From Streptomyces sannanensis (GTDB taxonomy: Bacteria > Actinomycetota > Actinomycetes > Streptomycetales > Streptomycetaceae): 64,000 nt of DNA. Under the pieces are notes generated by a model. It ran no database searches and was not told where the DNA came from. It saw nothing but the letters and a program-made list of their open reading frames with translations. Positions 16,336 to 25,518 of the stretch are shown here, in pieces. Numbering within the stretch: position 1 is the stretch's first letter; every line of letters starts with the position of its first letter. The DNA lies in the NCBI RefSeq assembly GCF_039536205.1, contig NZ_BAAAYL010000001.1:6820001-6884000 (forward strand). Direction: 5' to 3'. Both the position numbers and the translations under genes were made by a program.

Positions 16336-16710
16336 GTGCTGCTGCGCCAGGCTGTCCGAGGCACCGCCAAGCTCGACTACCACTGGCACCTGCGCAAAGT
16401 CATGGCCGACCGCGGGATGTTCGCCACCACCGACCTTCTCCCTCTGCTGTCCGAACGCGGTATCACCCTGTCCTCCAGCCAGGTTTACCGGCTCGTCGTC
16501 GAGCGACCGGAGCGACTGAGCCTGAAGATCCTCATGGCCCTGCTCGACATCCTCGATTGCACCATGGACGACCTCATCGAGCCCATCGCGGCGGCCGGGA
16601 CCGTGAAGAAGCCGAAGAAGGCAGCCGTCGGCGGCTCGGCGCCCGATGCGGAGGGACTCGGCGGACTGCGGCCAAAGCGAGCACGGATCAGGGGTGTTGA
16701 CCAGTCATGA
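16336..16710 (+). CDS. XRE-type HTH regulator of a recombinase-like module
   Basis: A 124-residue protein from GTG 16336. Residues about 20-85 form a Cro/C1-type helix-turn-helix (LLPLLSERGITLSSSQVYRL, then RLSLKILMALLDILDCTMDD), followed by a basic tail. Its stop overlaps the start of the next gene (ATGA at 16707). In other actinomycetes this HTH protein sits just upstream of the zinc-ribbon/recombinase gene, and the second copy here (21324) shows the same association. The start could also be the internal ATG at 16402. Confidence 0.7.
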   Translation: MLLRQAVRGTAKLDYHWHLRKVMADRGMFATTDLLPLLSERGITLSSSQVYRLVVERPERLSLKILMALLDILDCTMDDLIEPIAAAGTVKKPKKAAVGGSAPDAEGLGGLRPKRARIRGVDQS

Positions 16711-18657
16711 CCATGGTCGACCAGCTCGACCGCGCTGTCTCGGACCCGGTCGGCTTGATCACGGACCTCGTCGCCGACGTCGAGAAGGAACTCGACGTCA
16801 AGACGATCCGGGCCGTGGCCACCGCGGTCGCGGGCGGCCGCGCGAAGTCACGACAGCTGGCCAAGGCCCTGGCGATACGGCCAGCGGTCCTGACCGACGG
16901 CCGGTCCCCGGCGCCCCGGGCCATCGGCGATCTGCTCATCGAGCTCCGCAATGTCGGCGCCTGGGCGATCGCGCCGCCGGTCTGCGCCGAGTGCGGCAAG
17001 AAGCTGCGAACTCTCCAACGCAAGGGCCAGGCCTGGTACTGCGGCGTCTGCGGGCAGGAGACCGCCGAGTGCACCGCCTGCGGAAACGTCCGACGCGCCG
17101 GATTCCGCGACCGCAAGGGCCTGCCGCGCTGTTCGATGTGTCCCGACATCGACGACCGTGATCCCGTCACGGGCGTCAACGAGCTGAGCTCTGCTCGATC
17201 TGCGGCCACACCGCACCCTGCACACTCTCGAAGCTCACCGGCCTGCCCCGCTGCGGCGGCTGCCGACAGCGTCAGGCCCACTGCACCATCTGCGGACGAC
17301 TCCGCGACATCCACTCCGGCACCGCCGACGCCCCCGTATGCGGCCCCTGCACCACACCGGACGCCGTGCTCTGGCGTCCTTGTCCTGTTTGCGGACAAGC
17401 CGAACGGCTGCACGCGCCAGGTCCGTGTCCTCGCTGCACCCTCAAGCAGCGGCTCCACCAGCTCCTCGCCGGAGAGACCGGCTCCATACCCTCGAAGCTG
17501 CAGCTCCTCCATGACGCCCTGGCCAGCGCCGAACGCCCGGCCACCGCGATGAGCTGGCTCTCCAAGGGCATCGTCGCCACCGTCCTGTCCGATCTCGGCT
17601 CCGGCTGCCGCCCCCTCACCCACGATGCCCTGGACGAACTCCCTGAAGGCAAGGTCATCGGGCACATCCGCAGTGTTCTCGTGGCCGCCGGAGCCCTGCC
17701 CAAGCGGGATGAGCAGATGGTCCGACTCGAACGGCACGTGAAAGACCTCGTCACCTCCCACACGACGGCCGAGGGACGGAGAATCCTGCACCGGTACGCG
17801 ACCTGGCACCTCCTACGACGGCTCCGCCGCCGCAGTCGAGGAAGAGAGACCACGCACACCCAACTCCAGGTCGCACGGCAACACCTGCGGGCGGCCGTCT
17901 ATCTCCTGGACTGGCTCGAGGAAAAGAACCTGACCCTTGCCACCTGCCGGCAGGCCGACCTCGAACGCTGGGTGATCAGCGATGACGTCCGCCTCCGCCG
18001 GGAGGCAGGCCACTTCGTGCGCTGGGCCCTCGCCCAGAAGGTCGCCCGCGATCTCAGCTTCCCGGCCGAGCGATGGAACGGCCCCTCCCAGCCGATGGAC
18101 GACGAGGGCCGCTGGGCTACTGCCCGCCGCCTGCTGCACGACGCCACCTCAAGCCCGAAGACCGCCTCGCCGGCCTGCTGTTGCTCCTCTATGCCCAGTG
18201 GCCTGCGGCGATCTCCCGGCTCACCGTCGACCACATCGAGGAGACGGGCGGAGCCGTCCGTATCCACCTCGGCGCCTTCCCGGTCGAGCTTCCCGCCCTC
18301 GTTGCTGAACTGGCCCTCGAACAAGCCGCGGTTCGCCGCAGTCATGCCGTCCTCGGCCGGACAGACTCACCCTGGCTCTTCCCCGGCGGCCAGCCCGGCC
18401 CCCCGATCAGTGCCTGGGCCATGGGCGAACGCCTCCGCAAACTCGGCATCCGGCTCGCGCAGGCCCGCTCGACCGCGCTGTTCCAGCTTGCCACCGAGTT
18501 GCCCGCCGCGGTCCTCGCCCGCACCCTCGGCATCGACATCACCGTCGCCGTCAAGTGGCAGCGAGCCGCCGCCGGAGACTGGGCCGCCTACGCAGCCGAA
18601 GTCATTCGCCGCACTTCACCACAACCTCCGATCCAGGAACCAGGAGTACCGACATGA
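16707..18657 (+). pseudogene. Zinc-ribbon recombinase-like gene, broken by a deletion and frameshifts
   Basis: Three frames are needed to read it. Part 1 (16707 to about 17175) has a helical N-terminus and CAEC, CGVC, CTAC and CSMC zinc-ribbon pairs. Near 17180 the frame shifts and much of the expected middle is missing. Part 2 continues with CSICGHTAPC, CTICG and a helical region up to about 18150. There one C is lost, and part 3 reads LKPEDRLAGLLLLLYAQWP, PWLFPGGQPG and ARSTALFQLATELPA to TGA 18655-18657. The C-terminal part resembles the catalytic half of tyrosine recombinases but lacks the classical H-x-x-R. It overlaps the HTH gene upstream and the SDR gene downstream by ATGA. Family function is uncertain. 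Confidence 0.75.
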
Positions 18658-19219
18658 GATTCGACGATCACCGCGTGGTCATCACCGCCGCCGGCCGCGA
18701 TTTCGGACGCACTTTGGCCATCCGCCTCGCGGACCTCGGCGCCGAGGTCTTCCTCTCCGCGCGTACTCTCGCCGCCGCTGAGCGTGTCCGCGACGAGATT
18801 CGCAGCCGAGGGCACCAGCAGGTCCACGCCTTCACCTGCGACCTGACGGACCCGGTCTCGATCCGCGACTTCACTGCCGACGTCGGCCAGCACACCGACC
18901 GCATCGACATGCTGATCAACAACGGCTCCCGCTACCTCCAAGGACCAGACCTCCAATCCGCCTCCGACGCCGACGTTGTCGACACCATCGCCTCCGGTGC
19001 CACCGGCACGGTCCTGACCGTGAAGAACTTCCTCCCTCTTCTCCTCAATTCGGACAAGCCGGATGTGGTGAACATGGTCTCCGCCTGCGGAACGGCCGGT
19101 CATCACCGCTCGGAAGCGCACGATGCCTTCTACGCGGCCAAGAGCGCCCAAACAGGGTTCGCCGAGATCCTCTCCAAGCGCCTTCGGCCCCAGGGCGTCC
19201 GGGTGATCTCCCTATACCC

Positions 19220-20985
19220 CAAGGCCGGGTAGTTAGCGTTTTCGAACGTCACGCAAGGGGTGTTGAGGGGTTCTTGACGTGGAGCAACGGAGCTCGTTGG
19301 TACAGGCAGTCGTCCAAGACAGCTTGTCCCGCAAGGAGCTCCGTTGCCTGTTCATTGTGTCTCGCCGTCGGCGCTGGCGGCCATCACCCGTACAGTGACT
19401 GTGGCCGCGGGCCGGTTCGCTCCCGGACATCTGGGAGAACTGACGCCGATCATGCCGTTCGAGCTGGTCGACGCGGTCTTGTCCGAGACCAGGACCGTGC
19501 AGCGGCGGTTGCGTGATCTGCCCTCGCGGGTCGGCGTCTACTTCCTCCTGGCGATGTGCCTGTTTCCCGAGATCGGCTATCGGCTGGTCTGGGGCAAGCT
19601 GACCGCCGGACTGGCGGGGATGCCGATCGTCTGCCCGAGCACGAAAGCGCTACGTGATCTGCGCCGCAGACTCGGCAGCGCGCCGGTGCGGGCGTTATTC
19701 GAGGTGCTGGCCGGCCGTTGGCCCAGCCGACCACGCCGGGGGTACGGTTCGGCCCGTATCGGACGGTGTCGTTCGACGGCTGCAGCTCGATCAAGGTGCC
19801 TGACAGCGAGCGCAACCGGGGCTGGCTGGGGCGGTGCCCGCACGGCGGCTACCCCCAGGTCGAGCTGATGACACTGGTCGAGACCGGCACCCGGGCCGTG
19901 ATCGGAGCGGTCTTCGGCCCCACCCGGGAGGGCGAGACCTCGTACGCCACCAGATTGTCGCACCATCTGGGTCCCGAGATGTTAGTGCTGTGGGACCGCG
20001 GCTTCGACGGCAACGACTTCCTCGCCACCGTGCACGCCACCGGCGCACGGGTCCTGGGCCGCATTCGCCAGCGCCGCCGCCCACCGGTCCTGAAGCCGCT
20101 CGCTGACTCCTCCTACCTCTCGGTCATCGGCGGCGTCCCGGTGCGCATCATCGAAGCCCGGGTGAGCGTCACCTGCACCGATGGCAGCAACTTCGACGGC
20201 TCCTACCGTCTGGCGACCACCCTCCTGGACGCCCGCCGTCACCCCGCCGACCGCCTCGTGCACCTCTATCACGAGCGCTGGGAGCACGAGAGCGCCTACT
20301 ACGCCTTGCGCCACACCATCCTGCACGGACGTGTCCTGCGCTCGCACGACCCGGCCGGCGTCGAGCAGGAGATGTGGGCCCTGCTCACCCTCTACCAGCT
20401 CCTGCGCCGCGCCATGGTCGAGGCTGCGGAGTCCAGGCCGGGCACCGATCCCGACCGCTGCGGCTTCACCATCGCCCTCCAAACCGCCCGCGACCTGCTG
20501 GTATGTGCGGAAGGAATCTTCGAGCAGGGTATCGGAGAGATCGGCCGCCGAGTCCTGTCAGGTCTGTCGCCCGCACGGCGAACCCGCGTCAGCACCCGCA
20601 AGGTGAAGTCGCCCATCTCCCGTTACGCGGAAAGGAAACTGGACGGCCGCCCCGACGTCAGCAAGGTGGTGACCTCGATAGCGATCACTCTCCTGCCGCC
20701 TCCGTCGCCGGAGCCCGCACTGCCTGCGACGACCGCCCGGGAGAACACCGGAAGCCGCTTGGCCCGTGTCCTGGCCATCCTGCAGTCCGAGCCCGAACGG
20801 CTATGGCGCTCAAGGGAGATCGCCGAGCTCCTCGGCGACGTCACCCTCGTCGCCACCTATCGGCAACTCGCCCGCTGGACCGAGAGAGGAATGATCAAGA
20901 GAGTCCGCACCGGCCGCTACACGGCAATCACGCAGGTCTCAACACCCCTTGCGTGACCTGCGAAAACGCTAACTACCCGGCCTTG
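19220..20985 (+). mobile_element. IS4-type insertion sequence, complete ends and 10-bp target duplication
   Basis: 1766 bp. The ends are near-perfect inverted repeats of about 45 bp, starting CAAGGCCGGGTAGTTAGCG and differing at only about two positions. They are flanked by the direct repeat CCCTATACCC (19210-19219 and 20986-20995). The size and the 10-bp duplication fit the IS4 family. The intact duplication shows it arrived by simple transposition and has not recombined since. Confidence 0.92.
19344..20956 (+). pseudogene. IS4-type transposase, one frameshift
   Basis: The first part (from TTG 19344, AAGGAG before it) is the IS4 N-terminal domain (LPSRVGVYFLLAMCLFPEIG, then ALRDLRRRLG). Around 19712 the reading must drop one base to continue as VSFDGCSSIKVPDSERN (first catalytic Asp), VLWDRGFDGNDF (second Asp) and LYHERWEHESAYYALRH (YREK-like region with the catalytic Glu), ending with a winged-helix-like tail to 20956. 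One base appears to be missing in the GGCCGTTGGCCC context. No slippery heptamer is evident, so mutation or sequencing error is likelier than programmed frameshifting. Confidence 0.8.
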
Positions 20986-21323
20986 CCCTATACCCGCCCG
21001 ACTTCGACAACCCTGACCCGCTCTCCGAGGAATGGGAGAACACTCCGCGCGAGGCCAAGGACGCCCTCACCGCGCAGTCGCTCGTGGAGTGCATCCTCTT
21101 CGCCGTCGCCCAGCCGCGCGACTGCTTCATCAAGGCGTTCCACTTCGAACAGGTCTGACTGACGCCTAACACCAGGGTCCGGGGCGGCACATGGGCCCCG
21201 GACCGGGGCATTCCGGCAGTTCCAATACCCGACTCCACCGTTACATGTCCATCGCACCCGGGTCGAGGGCGCCTGGGTCGCCGGGACCGAGCGGGCCGCG
21301 AAGCGGCTGGAAGGGCTGATCCA

Positions 21324-22088
21324 ATGAGGTGGAACCTGCGGCTGACGGCCGCGAACAAGGGTATTCGGAAGGTATCCGAACTCCAGCGGAGCCTGGCCGA
21401 GCACGGGTTGGTCATCTCAGCCGGGAAGATGTCCGGGCTGTGGTTCGGCCAGCCAGTCTCCCTCAAACTCGACGACCTGGACGTGGTCGCTGGTCGGCCG
21501 GGCGAAGAAGAACGGCACCATCTTCAAGAATCCGACCAGCCGCATCCGCGTCGGCCAGCACGAGTACGGCATCCTCCAGCCCCTGGAGCCTGAGCGCATC
21601 AGCACTTCCGTTGCCGCGGTCGCCAAGCCGGCGGACCGCCTGGTCCTCGCGCTCGCCGCAGTACACGCCGCACGATCCGGCGCCTCCAACTCGACGACCT
21701 CGACATCGGCAACCGCAGACTCGTGATCAACGACCGTGTCCGTCCCCTGGACGAACTGACACTGCACGTCGCCCGCGAGTGGCTGGACTACCGGCGCCGT
21801 CGCTGGCCGGACACAGGCAACCTGCACCTTCTGATCAACAAGTTCACCGCCGTGGGCACCGCCCCGGTCAGCGCGGTCTCCGTGACCGCAGCGCTTCGCG
21901 GCCAAGCAGCCAACCTGGAACAGCTCCGCGTCGACCGGCAGCTCGAAGAAGCCCTCGCCCATGGCCCCGACCCTCTCCACCTCGCCGAGGTCTTCGGCCT
22001 GGACGAAAAGACCGCGATCCGCTACGCGAACTCTGCCCGCGATCTCCTGGAACGGCCCTTGGAGACCAGCCCTGATGGGGCTACTTGA
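21324..22088 (+). pseudogene. HTH/recombinase-like module, second copy, collapsed by deletion
   Basis: It begins as an XRE-type HTH protein (MRWNLRLTAANKGI, then LVISAGKMSGLW and VSLKLDDLDV) and after about 55 residues is joined in another frame to the C-terminal part of a recombinase-like protein (NGTIFKNPTSRIRVGQHEYG, LDDLDIGNRRLVINDRVRPL, and a closing HGPDPLHLAEVFGLDEKTAI). A further frameshift lies near 21675. The zinc-ribbon middle is missing. The C-terminal half has integrase-like layout but is not the same subtype as at 16707-18657. Confidence 0.65.
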
Positions 22089-22447
22089 AAATCCCCACCC
22101 TGTACTCAGGCACGGGACAGACCTGCTCCTCTCGACTCCCCAGCTTCTGCTCGCGGGCAGGCCGCGTTGCGACTCGCTGGTCTGAGCCGCATCCGACCGG
22201 CGGGGTGGTGATTGCCTTGCCCGGCCGCGCTGAACGCAGCCACCATCGTCTGCCGCCTCGCCAGGACAGCAGCACAAGGTCTGAGACTTCGTCCTGACCG
22301 ACGTGCTCTCGACAGGTCCAACGGCTTTGCAACGATGGTTAGTTCCCGGCAGGGATGTGACGTTTCGCCCAGCCCGTTGACCTGTCGCAGCACGTTGTGA
22401 CGGCCCCATACTCCAGGACCTGACGAACCGACGAGCGAAGGAGCACG
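22089..22447. other. No gene recognised
   Basis: About 360 bases between the recombinase remnant and the aldo/keto reductase. Nothing coding is convincing on either strand. The last part must hold the reductase promoter, and AAGGAG at 22438-22443 is its ribosome site. Confidence 0.5.
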
Positions 22448-23353
22448 GTGAGCGCAGCGGCGGCAGCAGGGACCTGGAAGCTCGGGGACCTGGAGGTGAA
22501 TCGCATCGGCTACGGCGCGATGCGGCTGACGGGCAACGGCATGATGGGGAACTCCGACGGCACGCCGATCGACCGTGATGCCGCCGTCGGCCTGCTGCAC
22601 AGCGCGTTCGAGCAGGGTGTCAACCACATCGACACGGCCGCCTTCTACTTCTCGCCACTGCGGTCCGCGAACGAGCTCATCAACCGCGCCCTCTCATCCT
22701 GGTACCGCGACGTGGTCGTGGTGACCAAGGTCGGCCCGGCGCGCGATCCCTCCGGCGAGTGGCTCACCATGGCCCGCCCCGACCAGCTGCGCGGCCAGGT
22801 CGAGGAGAACCTGCGCCAGCTCGGCCGTGACCACCTGGACGTGGTGAACCTGCGCTGCAACGGCCCCCGTACAGCCTCGATCACCGAGCACTTCGGCGCC
22901 CTCGCCGAGCTGCGCCAGGCGGGCCTGATCCGGCACCTCGGGCTCTCGGCTGTCCGCCCACAACATGTGGCCGAAGCCCTGACGATCGCGCCCGTGGTCT
23001 GCGTGCAGAACTCCTACGGACTGGACTGGCGCCGCGCCGACGAGAGCGGGCTGGTGGACCTGTGCCAGGAGCAGGGCATCGCCTTCGTCCCGTTCTTCGC
23101 CGTCTCCGGCCTGCGGCGCGAGGCAGCCGCAGTCCAGGAGCACGACGCACGCGTCCACTCCGTCGCCCACGCCCACAATGCGACGCCGGCCCAGGTACGG
23201 CTCGCCTGGACCCTCCACCGCGGTCCACACGTGCTGGCCATTCCCGGCACCACAAACCCGGCACACCTCACAGAGAACATCGCGGCCGGAAACCTGCAAC
23301 TGACCGAGGAGGAGTTGGCTCTCCTCGACAAGCCGGACGAGGGCACCGCCTGA
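22448..23353 (+). CDS. Aldo/keto reductase
   Basis: A 301-residue TIM-barrel oxidoreductase from GTG 22448. It has GYGAMRLTG at the start, the catalytic IDTAAFYFSPLRSANELI segment (Asp and Tyr), VVVTKVGPARD (catalytic Lys) and the NADPH-binding end AIPGTTNPAHLTENIAA. At the position of the usual catalytic histidine the sequence is NLRCNGP, so the active site is atypical on that point. It is one of the few intact genes between recombinase debris. It is probably cytoplasmic; the substrate is not predictable. Confidence 0.9.
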   Translation: MSAAAAAGTWKLGDLEVNRIGYGAMRLTGNGMMGNSDGTPIDRDAAVGLLHSAFEQGVNHIDTAAFYFSPLRSANELINRALSSWYRDVVVVTKVGPARDPSGEWLTMARPDQLRGQVEENLRQLGRDHLDVVNLRCNGPRTASITEHFGALAELRQAGLIRHLGLSAVRPQHVAEALTIAPVVCVQNSYGLDWRRADESGLVDLCQEQGIAFVPFFAVSGLRREAAAVQEHDARVHSVAHAHNATPAQVRLAWTLHRGPHVLAIPGTTNPAHLTENIAAGNLQLTEEELALLDKPDEGTA

Positions 23354-23570
23354 GCCCCCCTGCCCGCGATACTCGGTCAATTCTTCAGTGCGTTGAGCAC
23401 CGGACCAAGTGGGGAAATGACGCAGCCCTGGTCATCGGTCCTCATCAGCCCCGCGACTTCACTACGAACCCACGGGTGAACCCCCTGACATCGGCACAAC
23501 GGACCCGCGGGTTCCCTCTGAAACTCCTTCAGTTTTCACGAACTCGAGGGGGTCCCGGGGGATCGTACTG

Positions 23571-23594
23571 GTAGGAGTCTGTGATCGGGTGATC
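23571..23594. repeat. Direct repeat, copy A
   Basis: GTAGGAGTCTGTGATCGG and the bases to GATC match copy B at 24609-24632 at 20 of 24 positions, in the same orientation. The pair brackets the unknown gene fused to the recombinase-like frame. It may be a recombination site, or just duplicated 3' recombinase sequence. Confidence 0.5.
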
Positions 23595-23658
23595 TGAGTC
23601 TGCTTGGCCAGGCTTCGCAGCGTCACTTGCTGTCACCGGCGAGGCTGAAGGCGCGCCC

Positions 23659-24522
23659 TTAAGGCTCATCGGCCGCGAGATGCCACACGTCGTGGGCCAG
23701 GTCGAGCGTCGCTGTATAGCCGGTCCGCTCCGGTAGCTGCTGGCCAAGGCGCCACCGCTGAGACAGAGCCGACAACTTGACTGTCGCCGTGGTCCCGGAC
23801 GCGTTCCCGACGACTCCGATCCAATGGGGGCTCTCAGCAATTAGCTGCTCTGGCAGCGCACCGTCCGGTTCCGGGACGCTCACTGATGAGGCTCCACTGG
23901 CACCGAGCAGAGCGGACCCGGCCAGCAAGGCCAGCAGTCGGCCGAGGATTGACGAGGGCATGGCCGGATCCGTCGATTCCACCGCTAGGTAGCAGTCGTC
24001 GTGTCCGGAGAACCAGAAGCGCGAGCCATCGAGGCGAGGGAGGACTGGCTCGTCGCCGACGGCCGTGCCGATAACTAGAGCGAGCTCATCGAGTTGCCCA
24101 GGGGTCGCGCCCGCCGGCACGTCGACCAGCGACAGCTCGTAGGGCGACCAGTCGTTGCTCAGGAATCGGGGCAGGCTGTTCCGGTGCAGCACCAGGAACT
24201 CCTCGCCGAGCTCGATGGAGCCAGAGGCCCATGACCCGACCGGGTGGACAGTGCAGTCAACCCCTTGCTCTGCTGAGATCAGGGACGGCCGCCATTGCTG
24301 GTAGTCCTCGTGCAGAAAACTGTTCGTCGCCAGGTTCACGACGACGACCGTGTCGTTCGCCGTGCGGGTGAGCACATCGATCAGCTCTCCGACCCGGGCG
24401 GCCGCCGCGCTGATCATCCACGAGCCTTCAGCCTCACGGACGCTGAAGCTCAACGGGAACGGCAGACGCCCCAACCCGACACAGTTGACGCTGAACGCCC
24501 CGTGGCGCTCCACCTTGATCAC
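23659..24522 (-). CDS. Unknown protein, in-frame with upstream recombinase remnant
   Basis: 287 residues if started at GTG 24522 (GGGGGA eight bases upstream). I do not recognise it. The sequence starts VIKVERHGAFSVNCVGLGRL and contains WMISAAAARVGELIDVLTRT, a helix like a dimerisation or signalling element, then beta-rich stretches. Near the C-terminus there is one hydrophobic segment (about 195-215, LGRLLALLAGSALLGASGAS) and then a serine/threonine-rich part. The frame continues upstream without a stop into the recombinase remnant, giving a possible 605-residue fusion. The direct repeats on both sides suggest it arrived as a unit. Confidence 0.45.
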   Translation of the reverse strand: MIKVERHGAFSVNCVGLGRLPFPLSFSVREAEGSWMISAAAARVGELIDVLTRTANDTVVVVNLATNSFLHEDYQQWRPSLISAEQGVDCTVHPVGSWASGSIELGEEFLVLHRNSLPRFLSNDWSPYELSLVDVPAGATPGQLDELALVIGTAVGDEPVLPRLDGSRFWFSGHDDCYLAVESTDPAMPSSILGRLLALLAGSALLGASGASSVSVPEPDGALPEQLIAESPHWIGVVGNASGTTATVKLSALSQRWRLGQQLPERTGYTATLDLAHDVWHLAADEP

Positions 24523-25476
24523 TGCCGCATCCCCCGTATGAAATCGCCCGCACTGTGACTTGCGCAGACCATCATCCCTCTGCGTTGACCTATCCGGGGC
24601 CCAGTACGGGAGGAGTCTGTGATGGAGCGATCGATGCTCCCGGATCTGGGGGCCCGTGGGGTCAACGTGTGTGGTCACCAGGGCGTACTTCTTCCAGGTT
24701 CCTGCCGCTTGAGCGGCAACGGCCTCGGTGTGGACGGCGTGGTAGCCGAGCATCCCAGCGACAACCGAGGGCGGGGCTTGAAGGACGAGCTGTTGCAGGG
24801 TCGCGGTTCCGCCGTGGAGAGTGGGGATGCCCGCGACGGCGAGCTGTCTGCCGAGACTCGCGGGGTCCATCGGCTGCCCGGCTCGGCGCCCGGGGAAGAG
24901 CCAGTCACCGGCCGGAGCGGTGCCGTTCGGCCGGTTCGGCCGAGCGGTGTGGATGTAGTTGAGGAGTATGCAGGCGAAGGGCTCGGGGACTGGGGTGGGT
25001 GGATCGCCGAGCCGGAGTGCGACCTGATCAGCTTCGTGCTGGACGTCGTGGATGGTGAGCCGGACCAGACGCCGGATGGGTTGGGCATAGAACAGGATCA
25101 GTGCGGCGGCGACCCGCTCCATGGGCGGGAGCTCGTCGCTGATCATGACCTTGCGGATCAGGGCGATGCGCCGGTGCTGACTGATCGGGGCCGGGTTCTC
25201 GGTGCGGACCGTGGGCACTTTCAGGCGAGACATCGCATGGTGCTCCATGGACCAGCGCAGGGACAGGGCGCGGGTGGTGTGCCCGTCGGCCAGCAGGTCG
25301 GCCTCCCGAAGGGTGTGGATCCAGAAGGAGAGGACGTCTTCGAGGGAAAGGTGCGTGCCCTCATGGCGCGGTTCGACGCGGTCGGACCGGCCGTCTCCGA
25401 TGCCTGGACGTGTCCCTGCCGGCCCCGCCGTGCCGCCGCGTCGCGCTTCCCGGCATCGGTCTGTGACGGTGCCCAT
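24523..25476 (-). pseudogene. Recombinase-like C-terminal fragment, third copy
   Basis: The frame has LSLEDVLSFWIHTLREADLL, WSMEHHAMSRL, RVAAALILFYAQPIRRLVRL, DWLFPGRRAGQPMDPASLG and VVAGMLGYHAVHTEAVAA, the same fold as the C-terminal half of the gene at 16707-18657 (YAQ, LFPGR and ARMLGYH motifs). The N-terminal zinc-ribbon part is absent; the first 45 residues are low-complexity and unlike the family. At its 3' side it reads without a stop into the unknown gene, so it may be translated as a chimera. It starts 42 bases from the divergent SpoIIE-type gene. Confidence 0.6.
24609..24632. repeat. Direct repeat, copy B
   Basis: GGAGGAGTCTGTGATGGA through GATC, 20 of 24 identical to copy A (23571-23594). 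It lies in the 3' part of the recombinase-like fragment, 1.04 kb from copy A. Confidence 0.5.
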
Positions 25477-25518
25477 GTGATTGCTTCAGGGCTTGAGAGG
25501 CAAGCGCAAGATTGATAT

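Larger units (their letters stand above)
18654..21158 (+). pseudogene. SDR gene interrupted by an IS4-type element
   Basis: ATG 18654 (ribosome site CAGGAG) opens a short-chain dehydrogenase: VVITAAGRDFGRTLA (cofactor loop), an LINNGSRY segment (NNAG-like) and YAAKSAQTGFAEIL (YxxxK, here YAAK). At 19219 it runs into IS DNA and would end after AG at a TAG supplied by the insertion. The rest resumes at 20996 after the element: PPDFDNPDPLSEEWENTPRE and so on to TGA 21156-21158. Removing the IS and one copy of the 10-bp duplication restores a continuous frame of about 246 residues. The gene is translationally coupled to the recombinase-like gene upstream. Confidence 0.85.
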
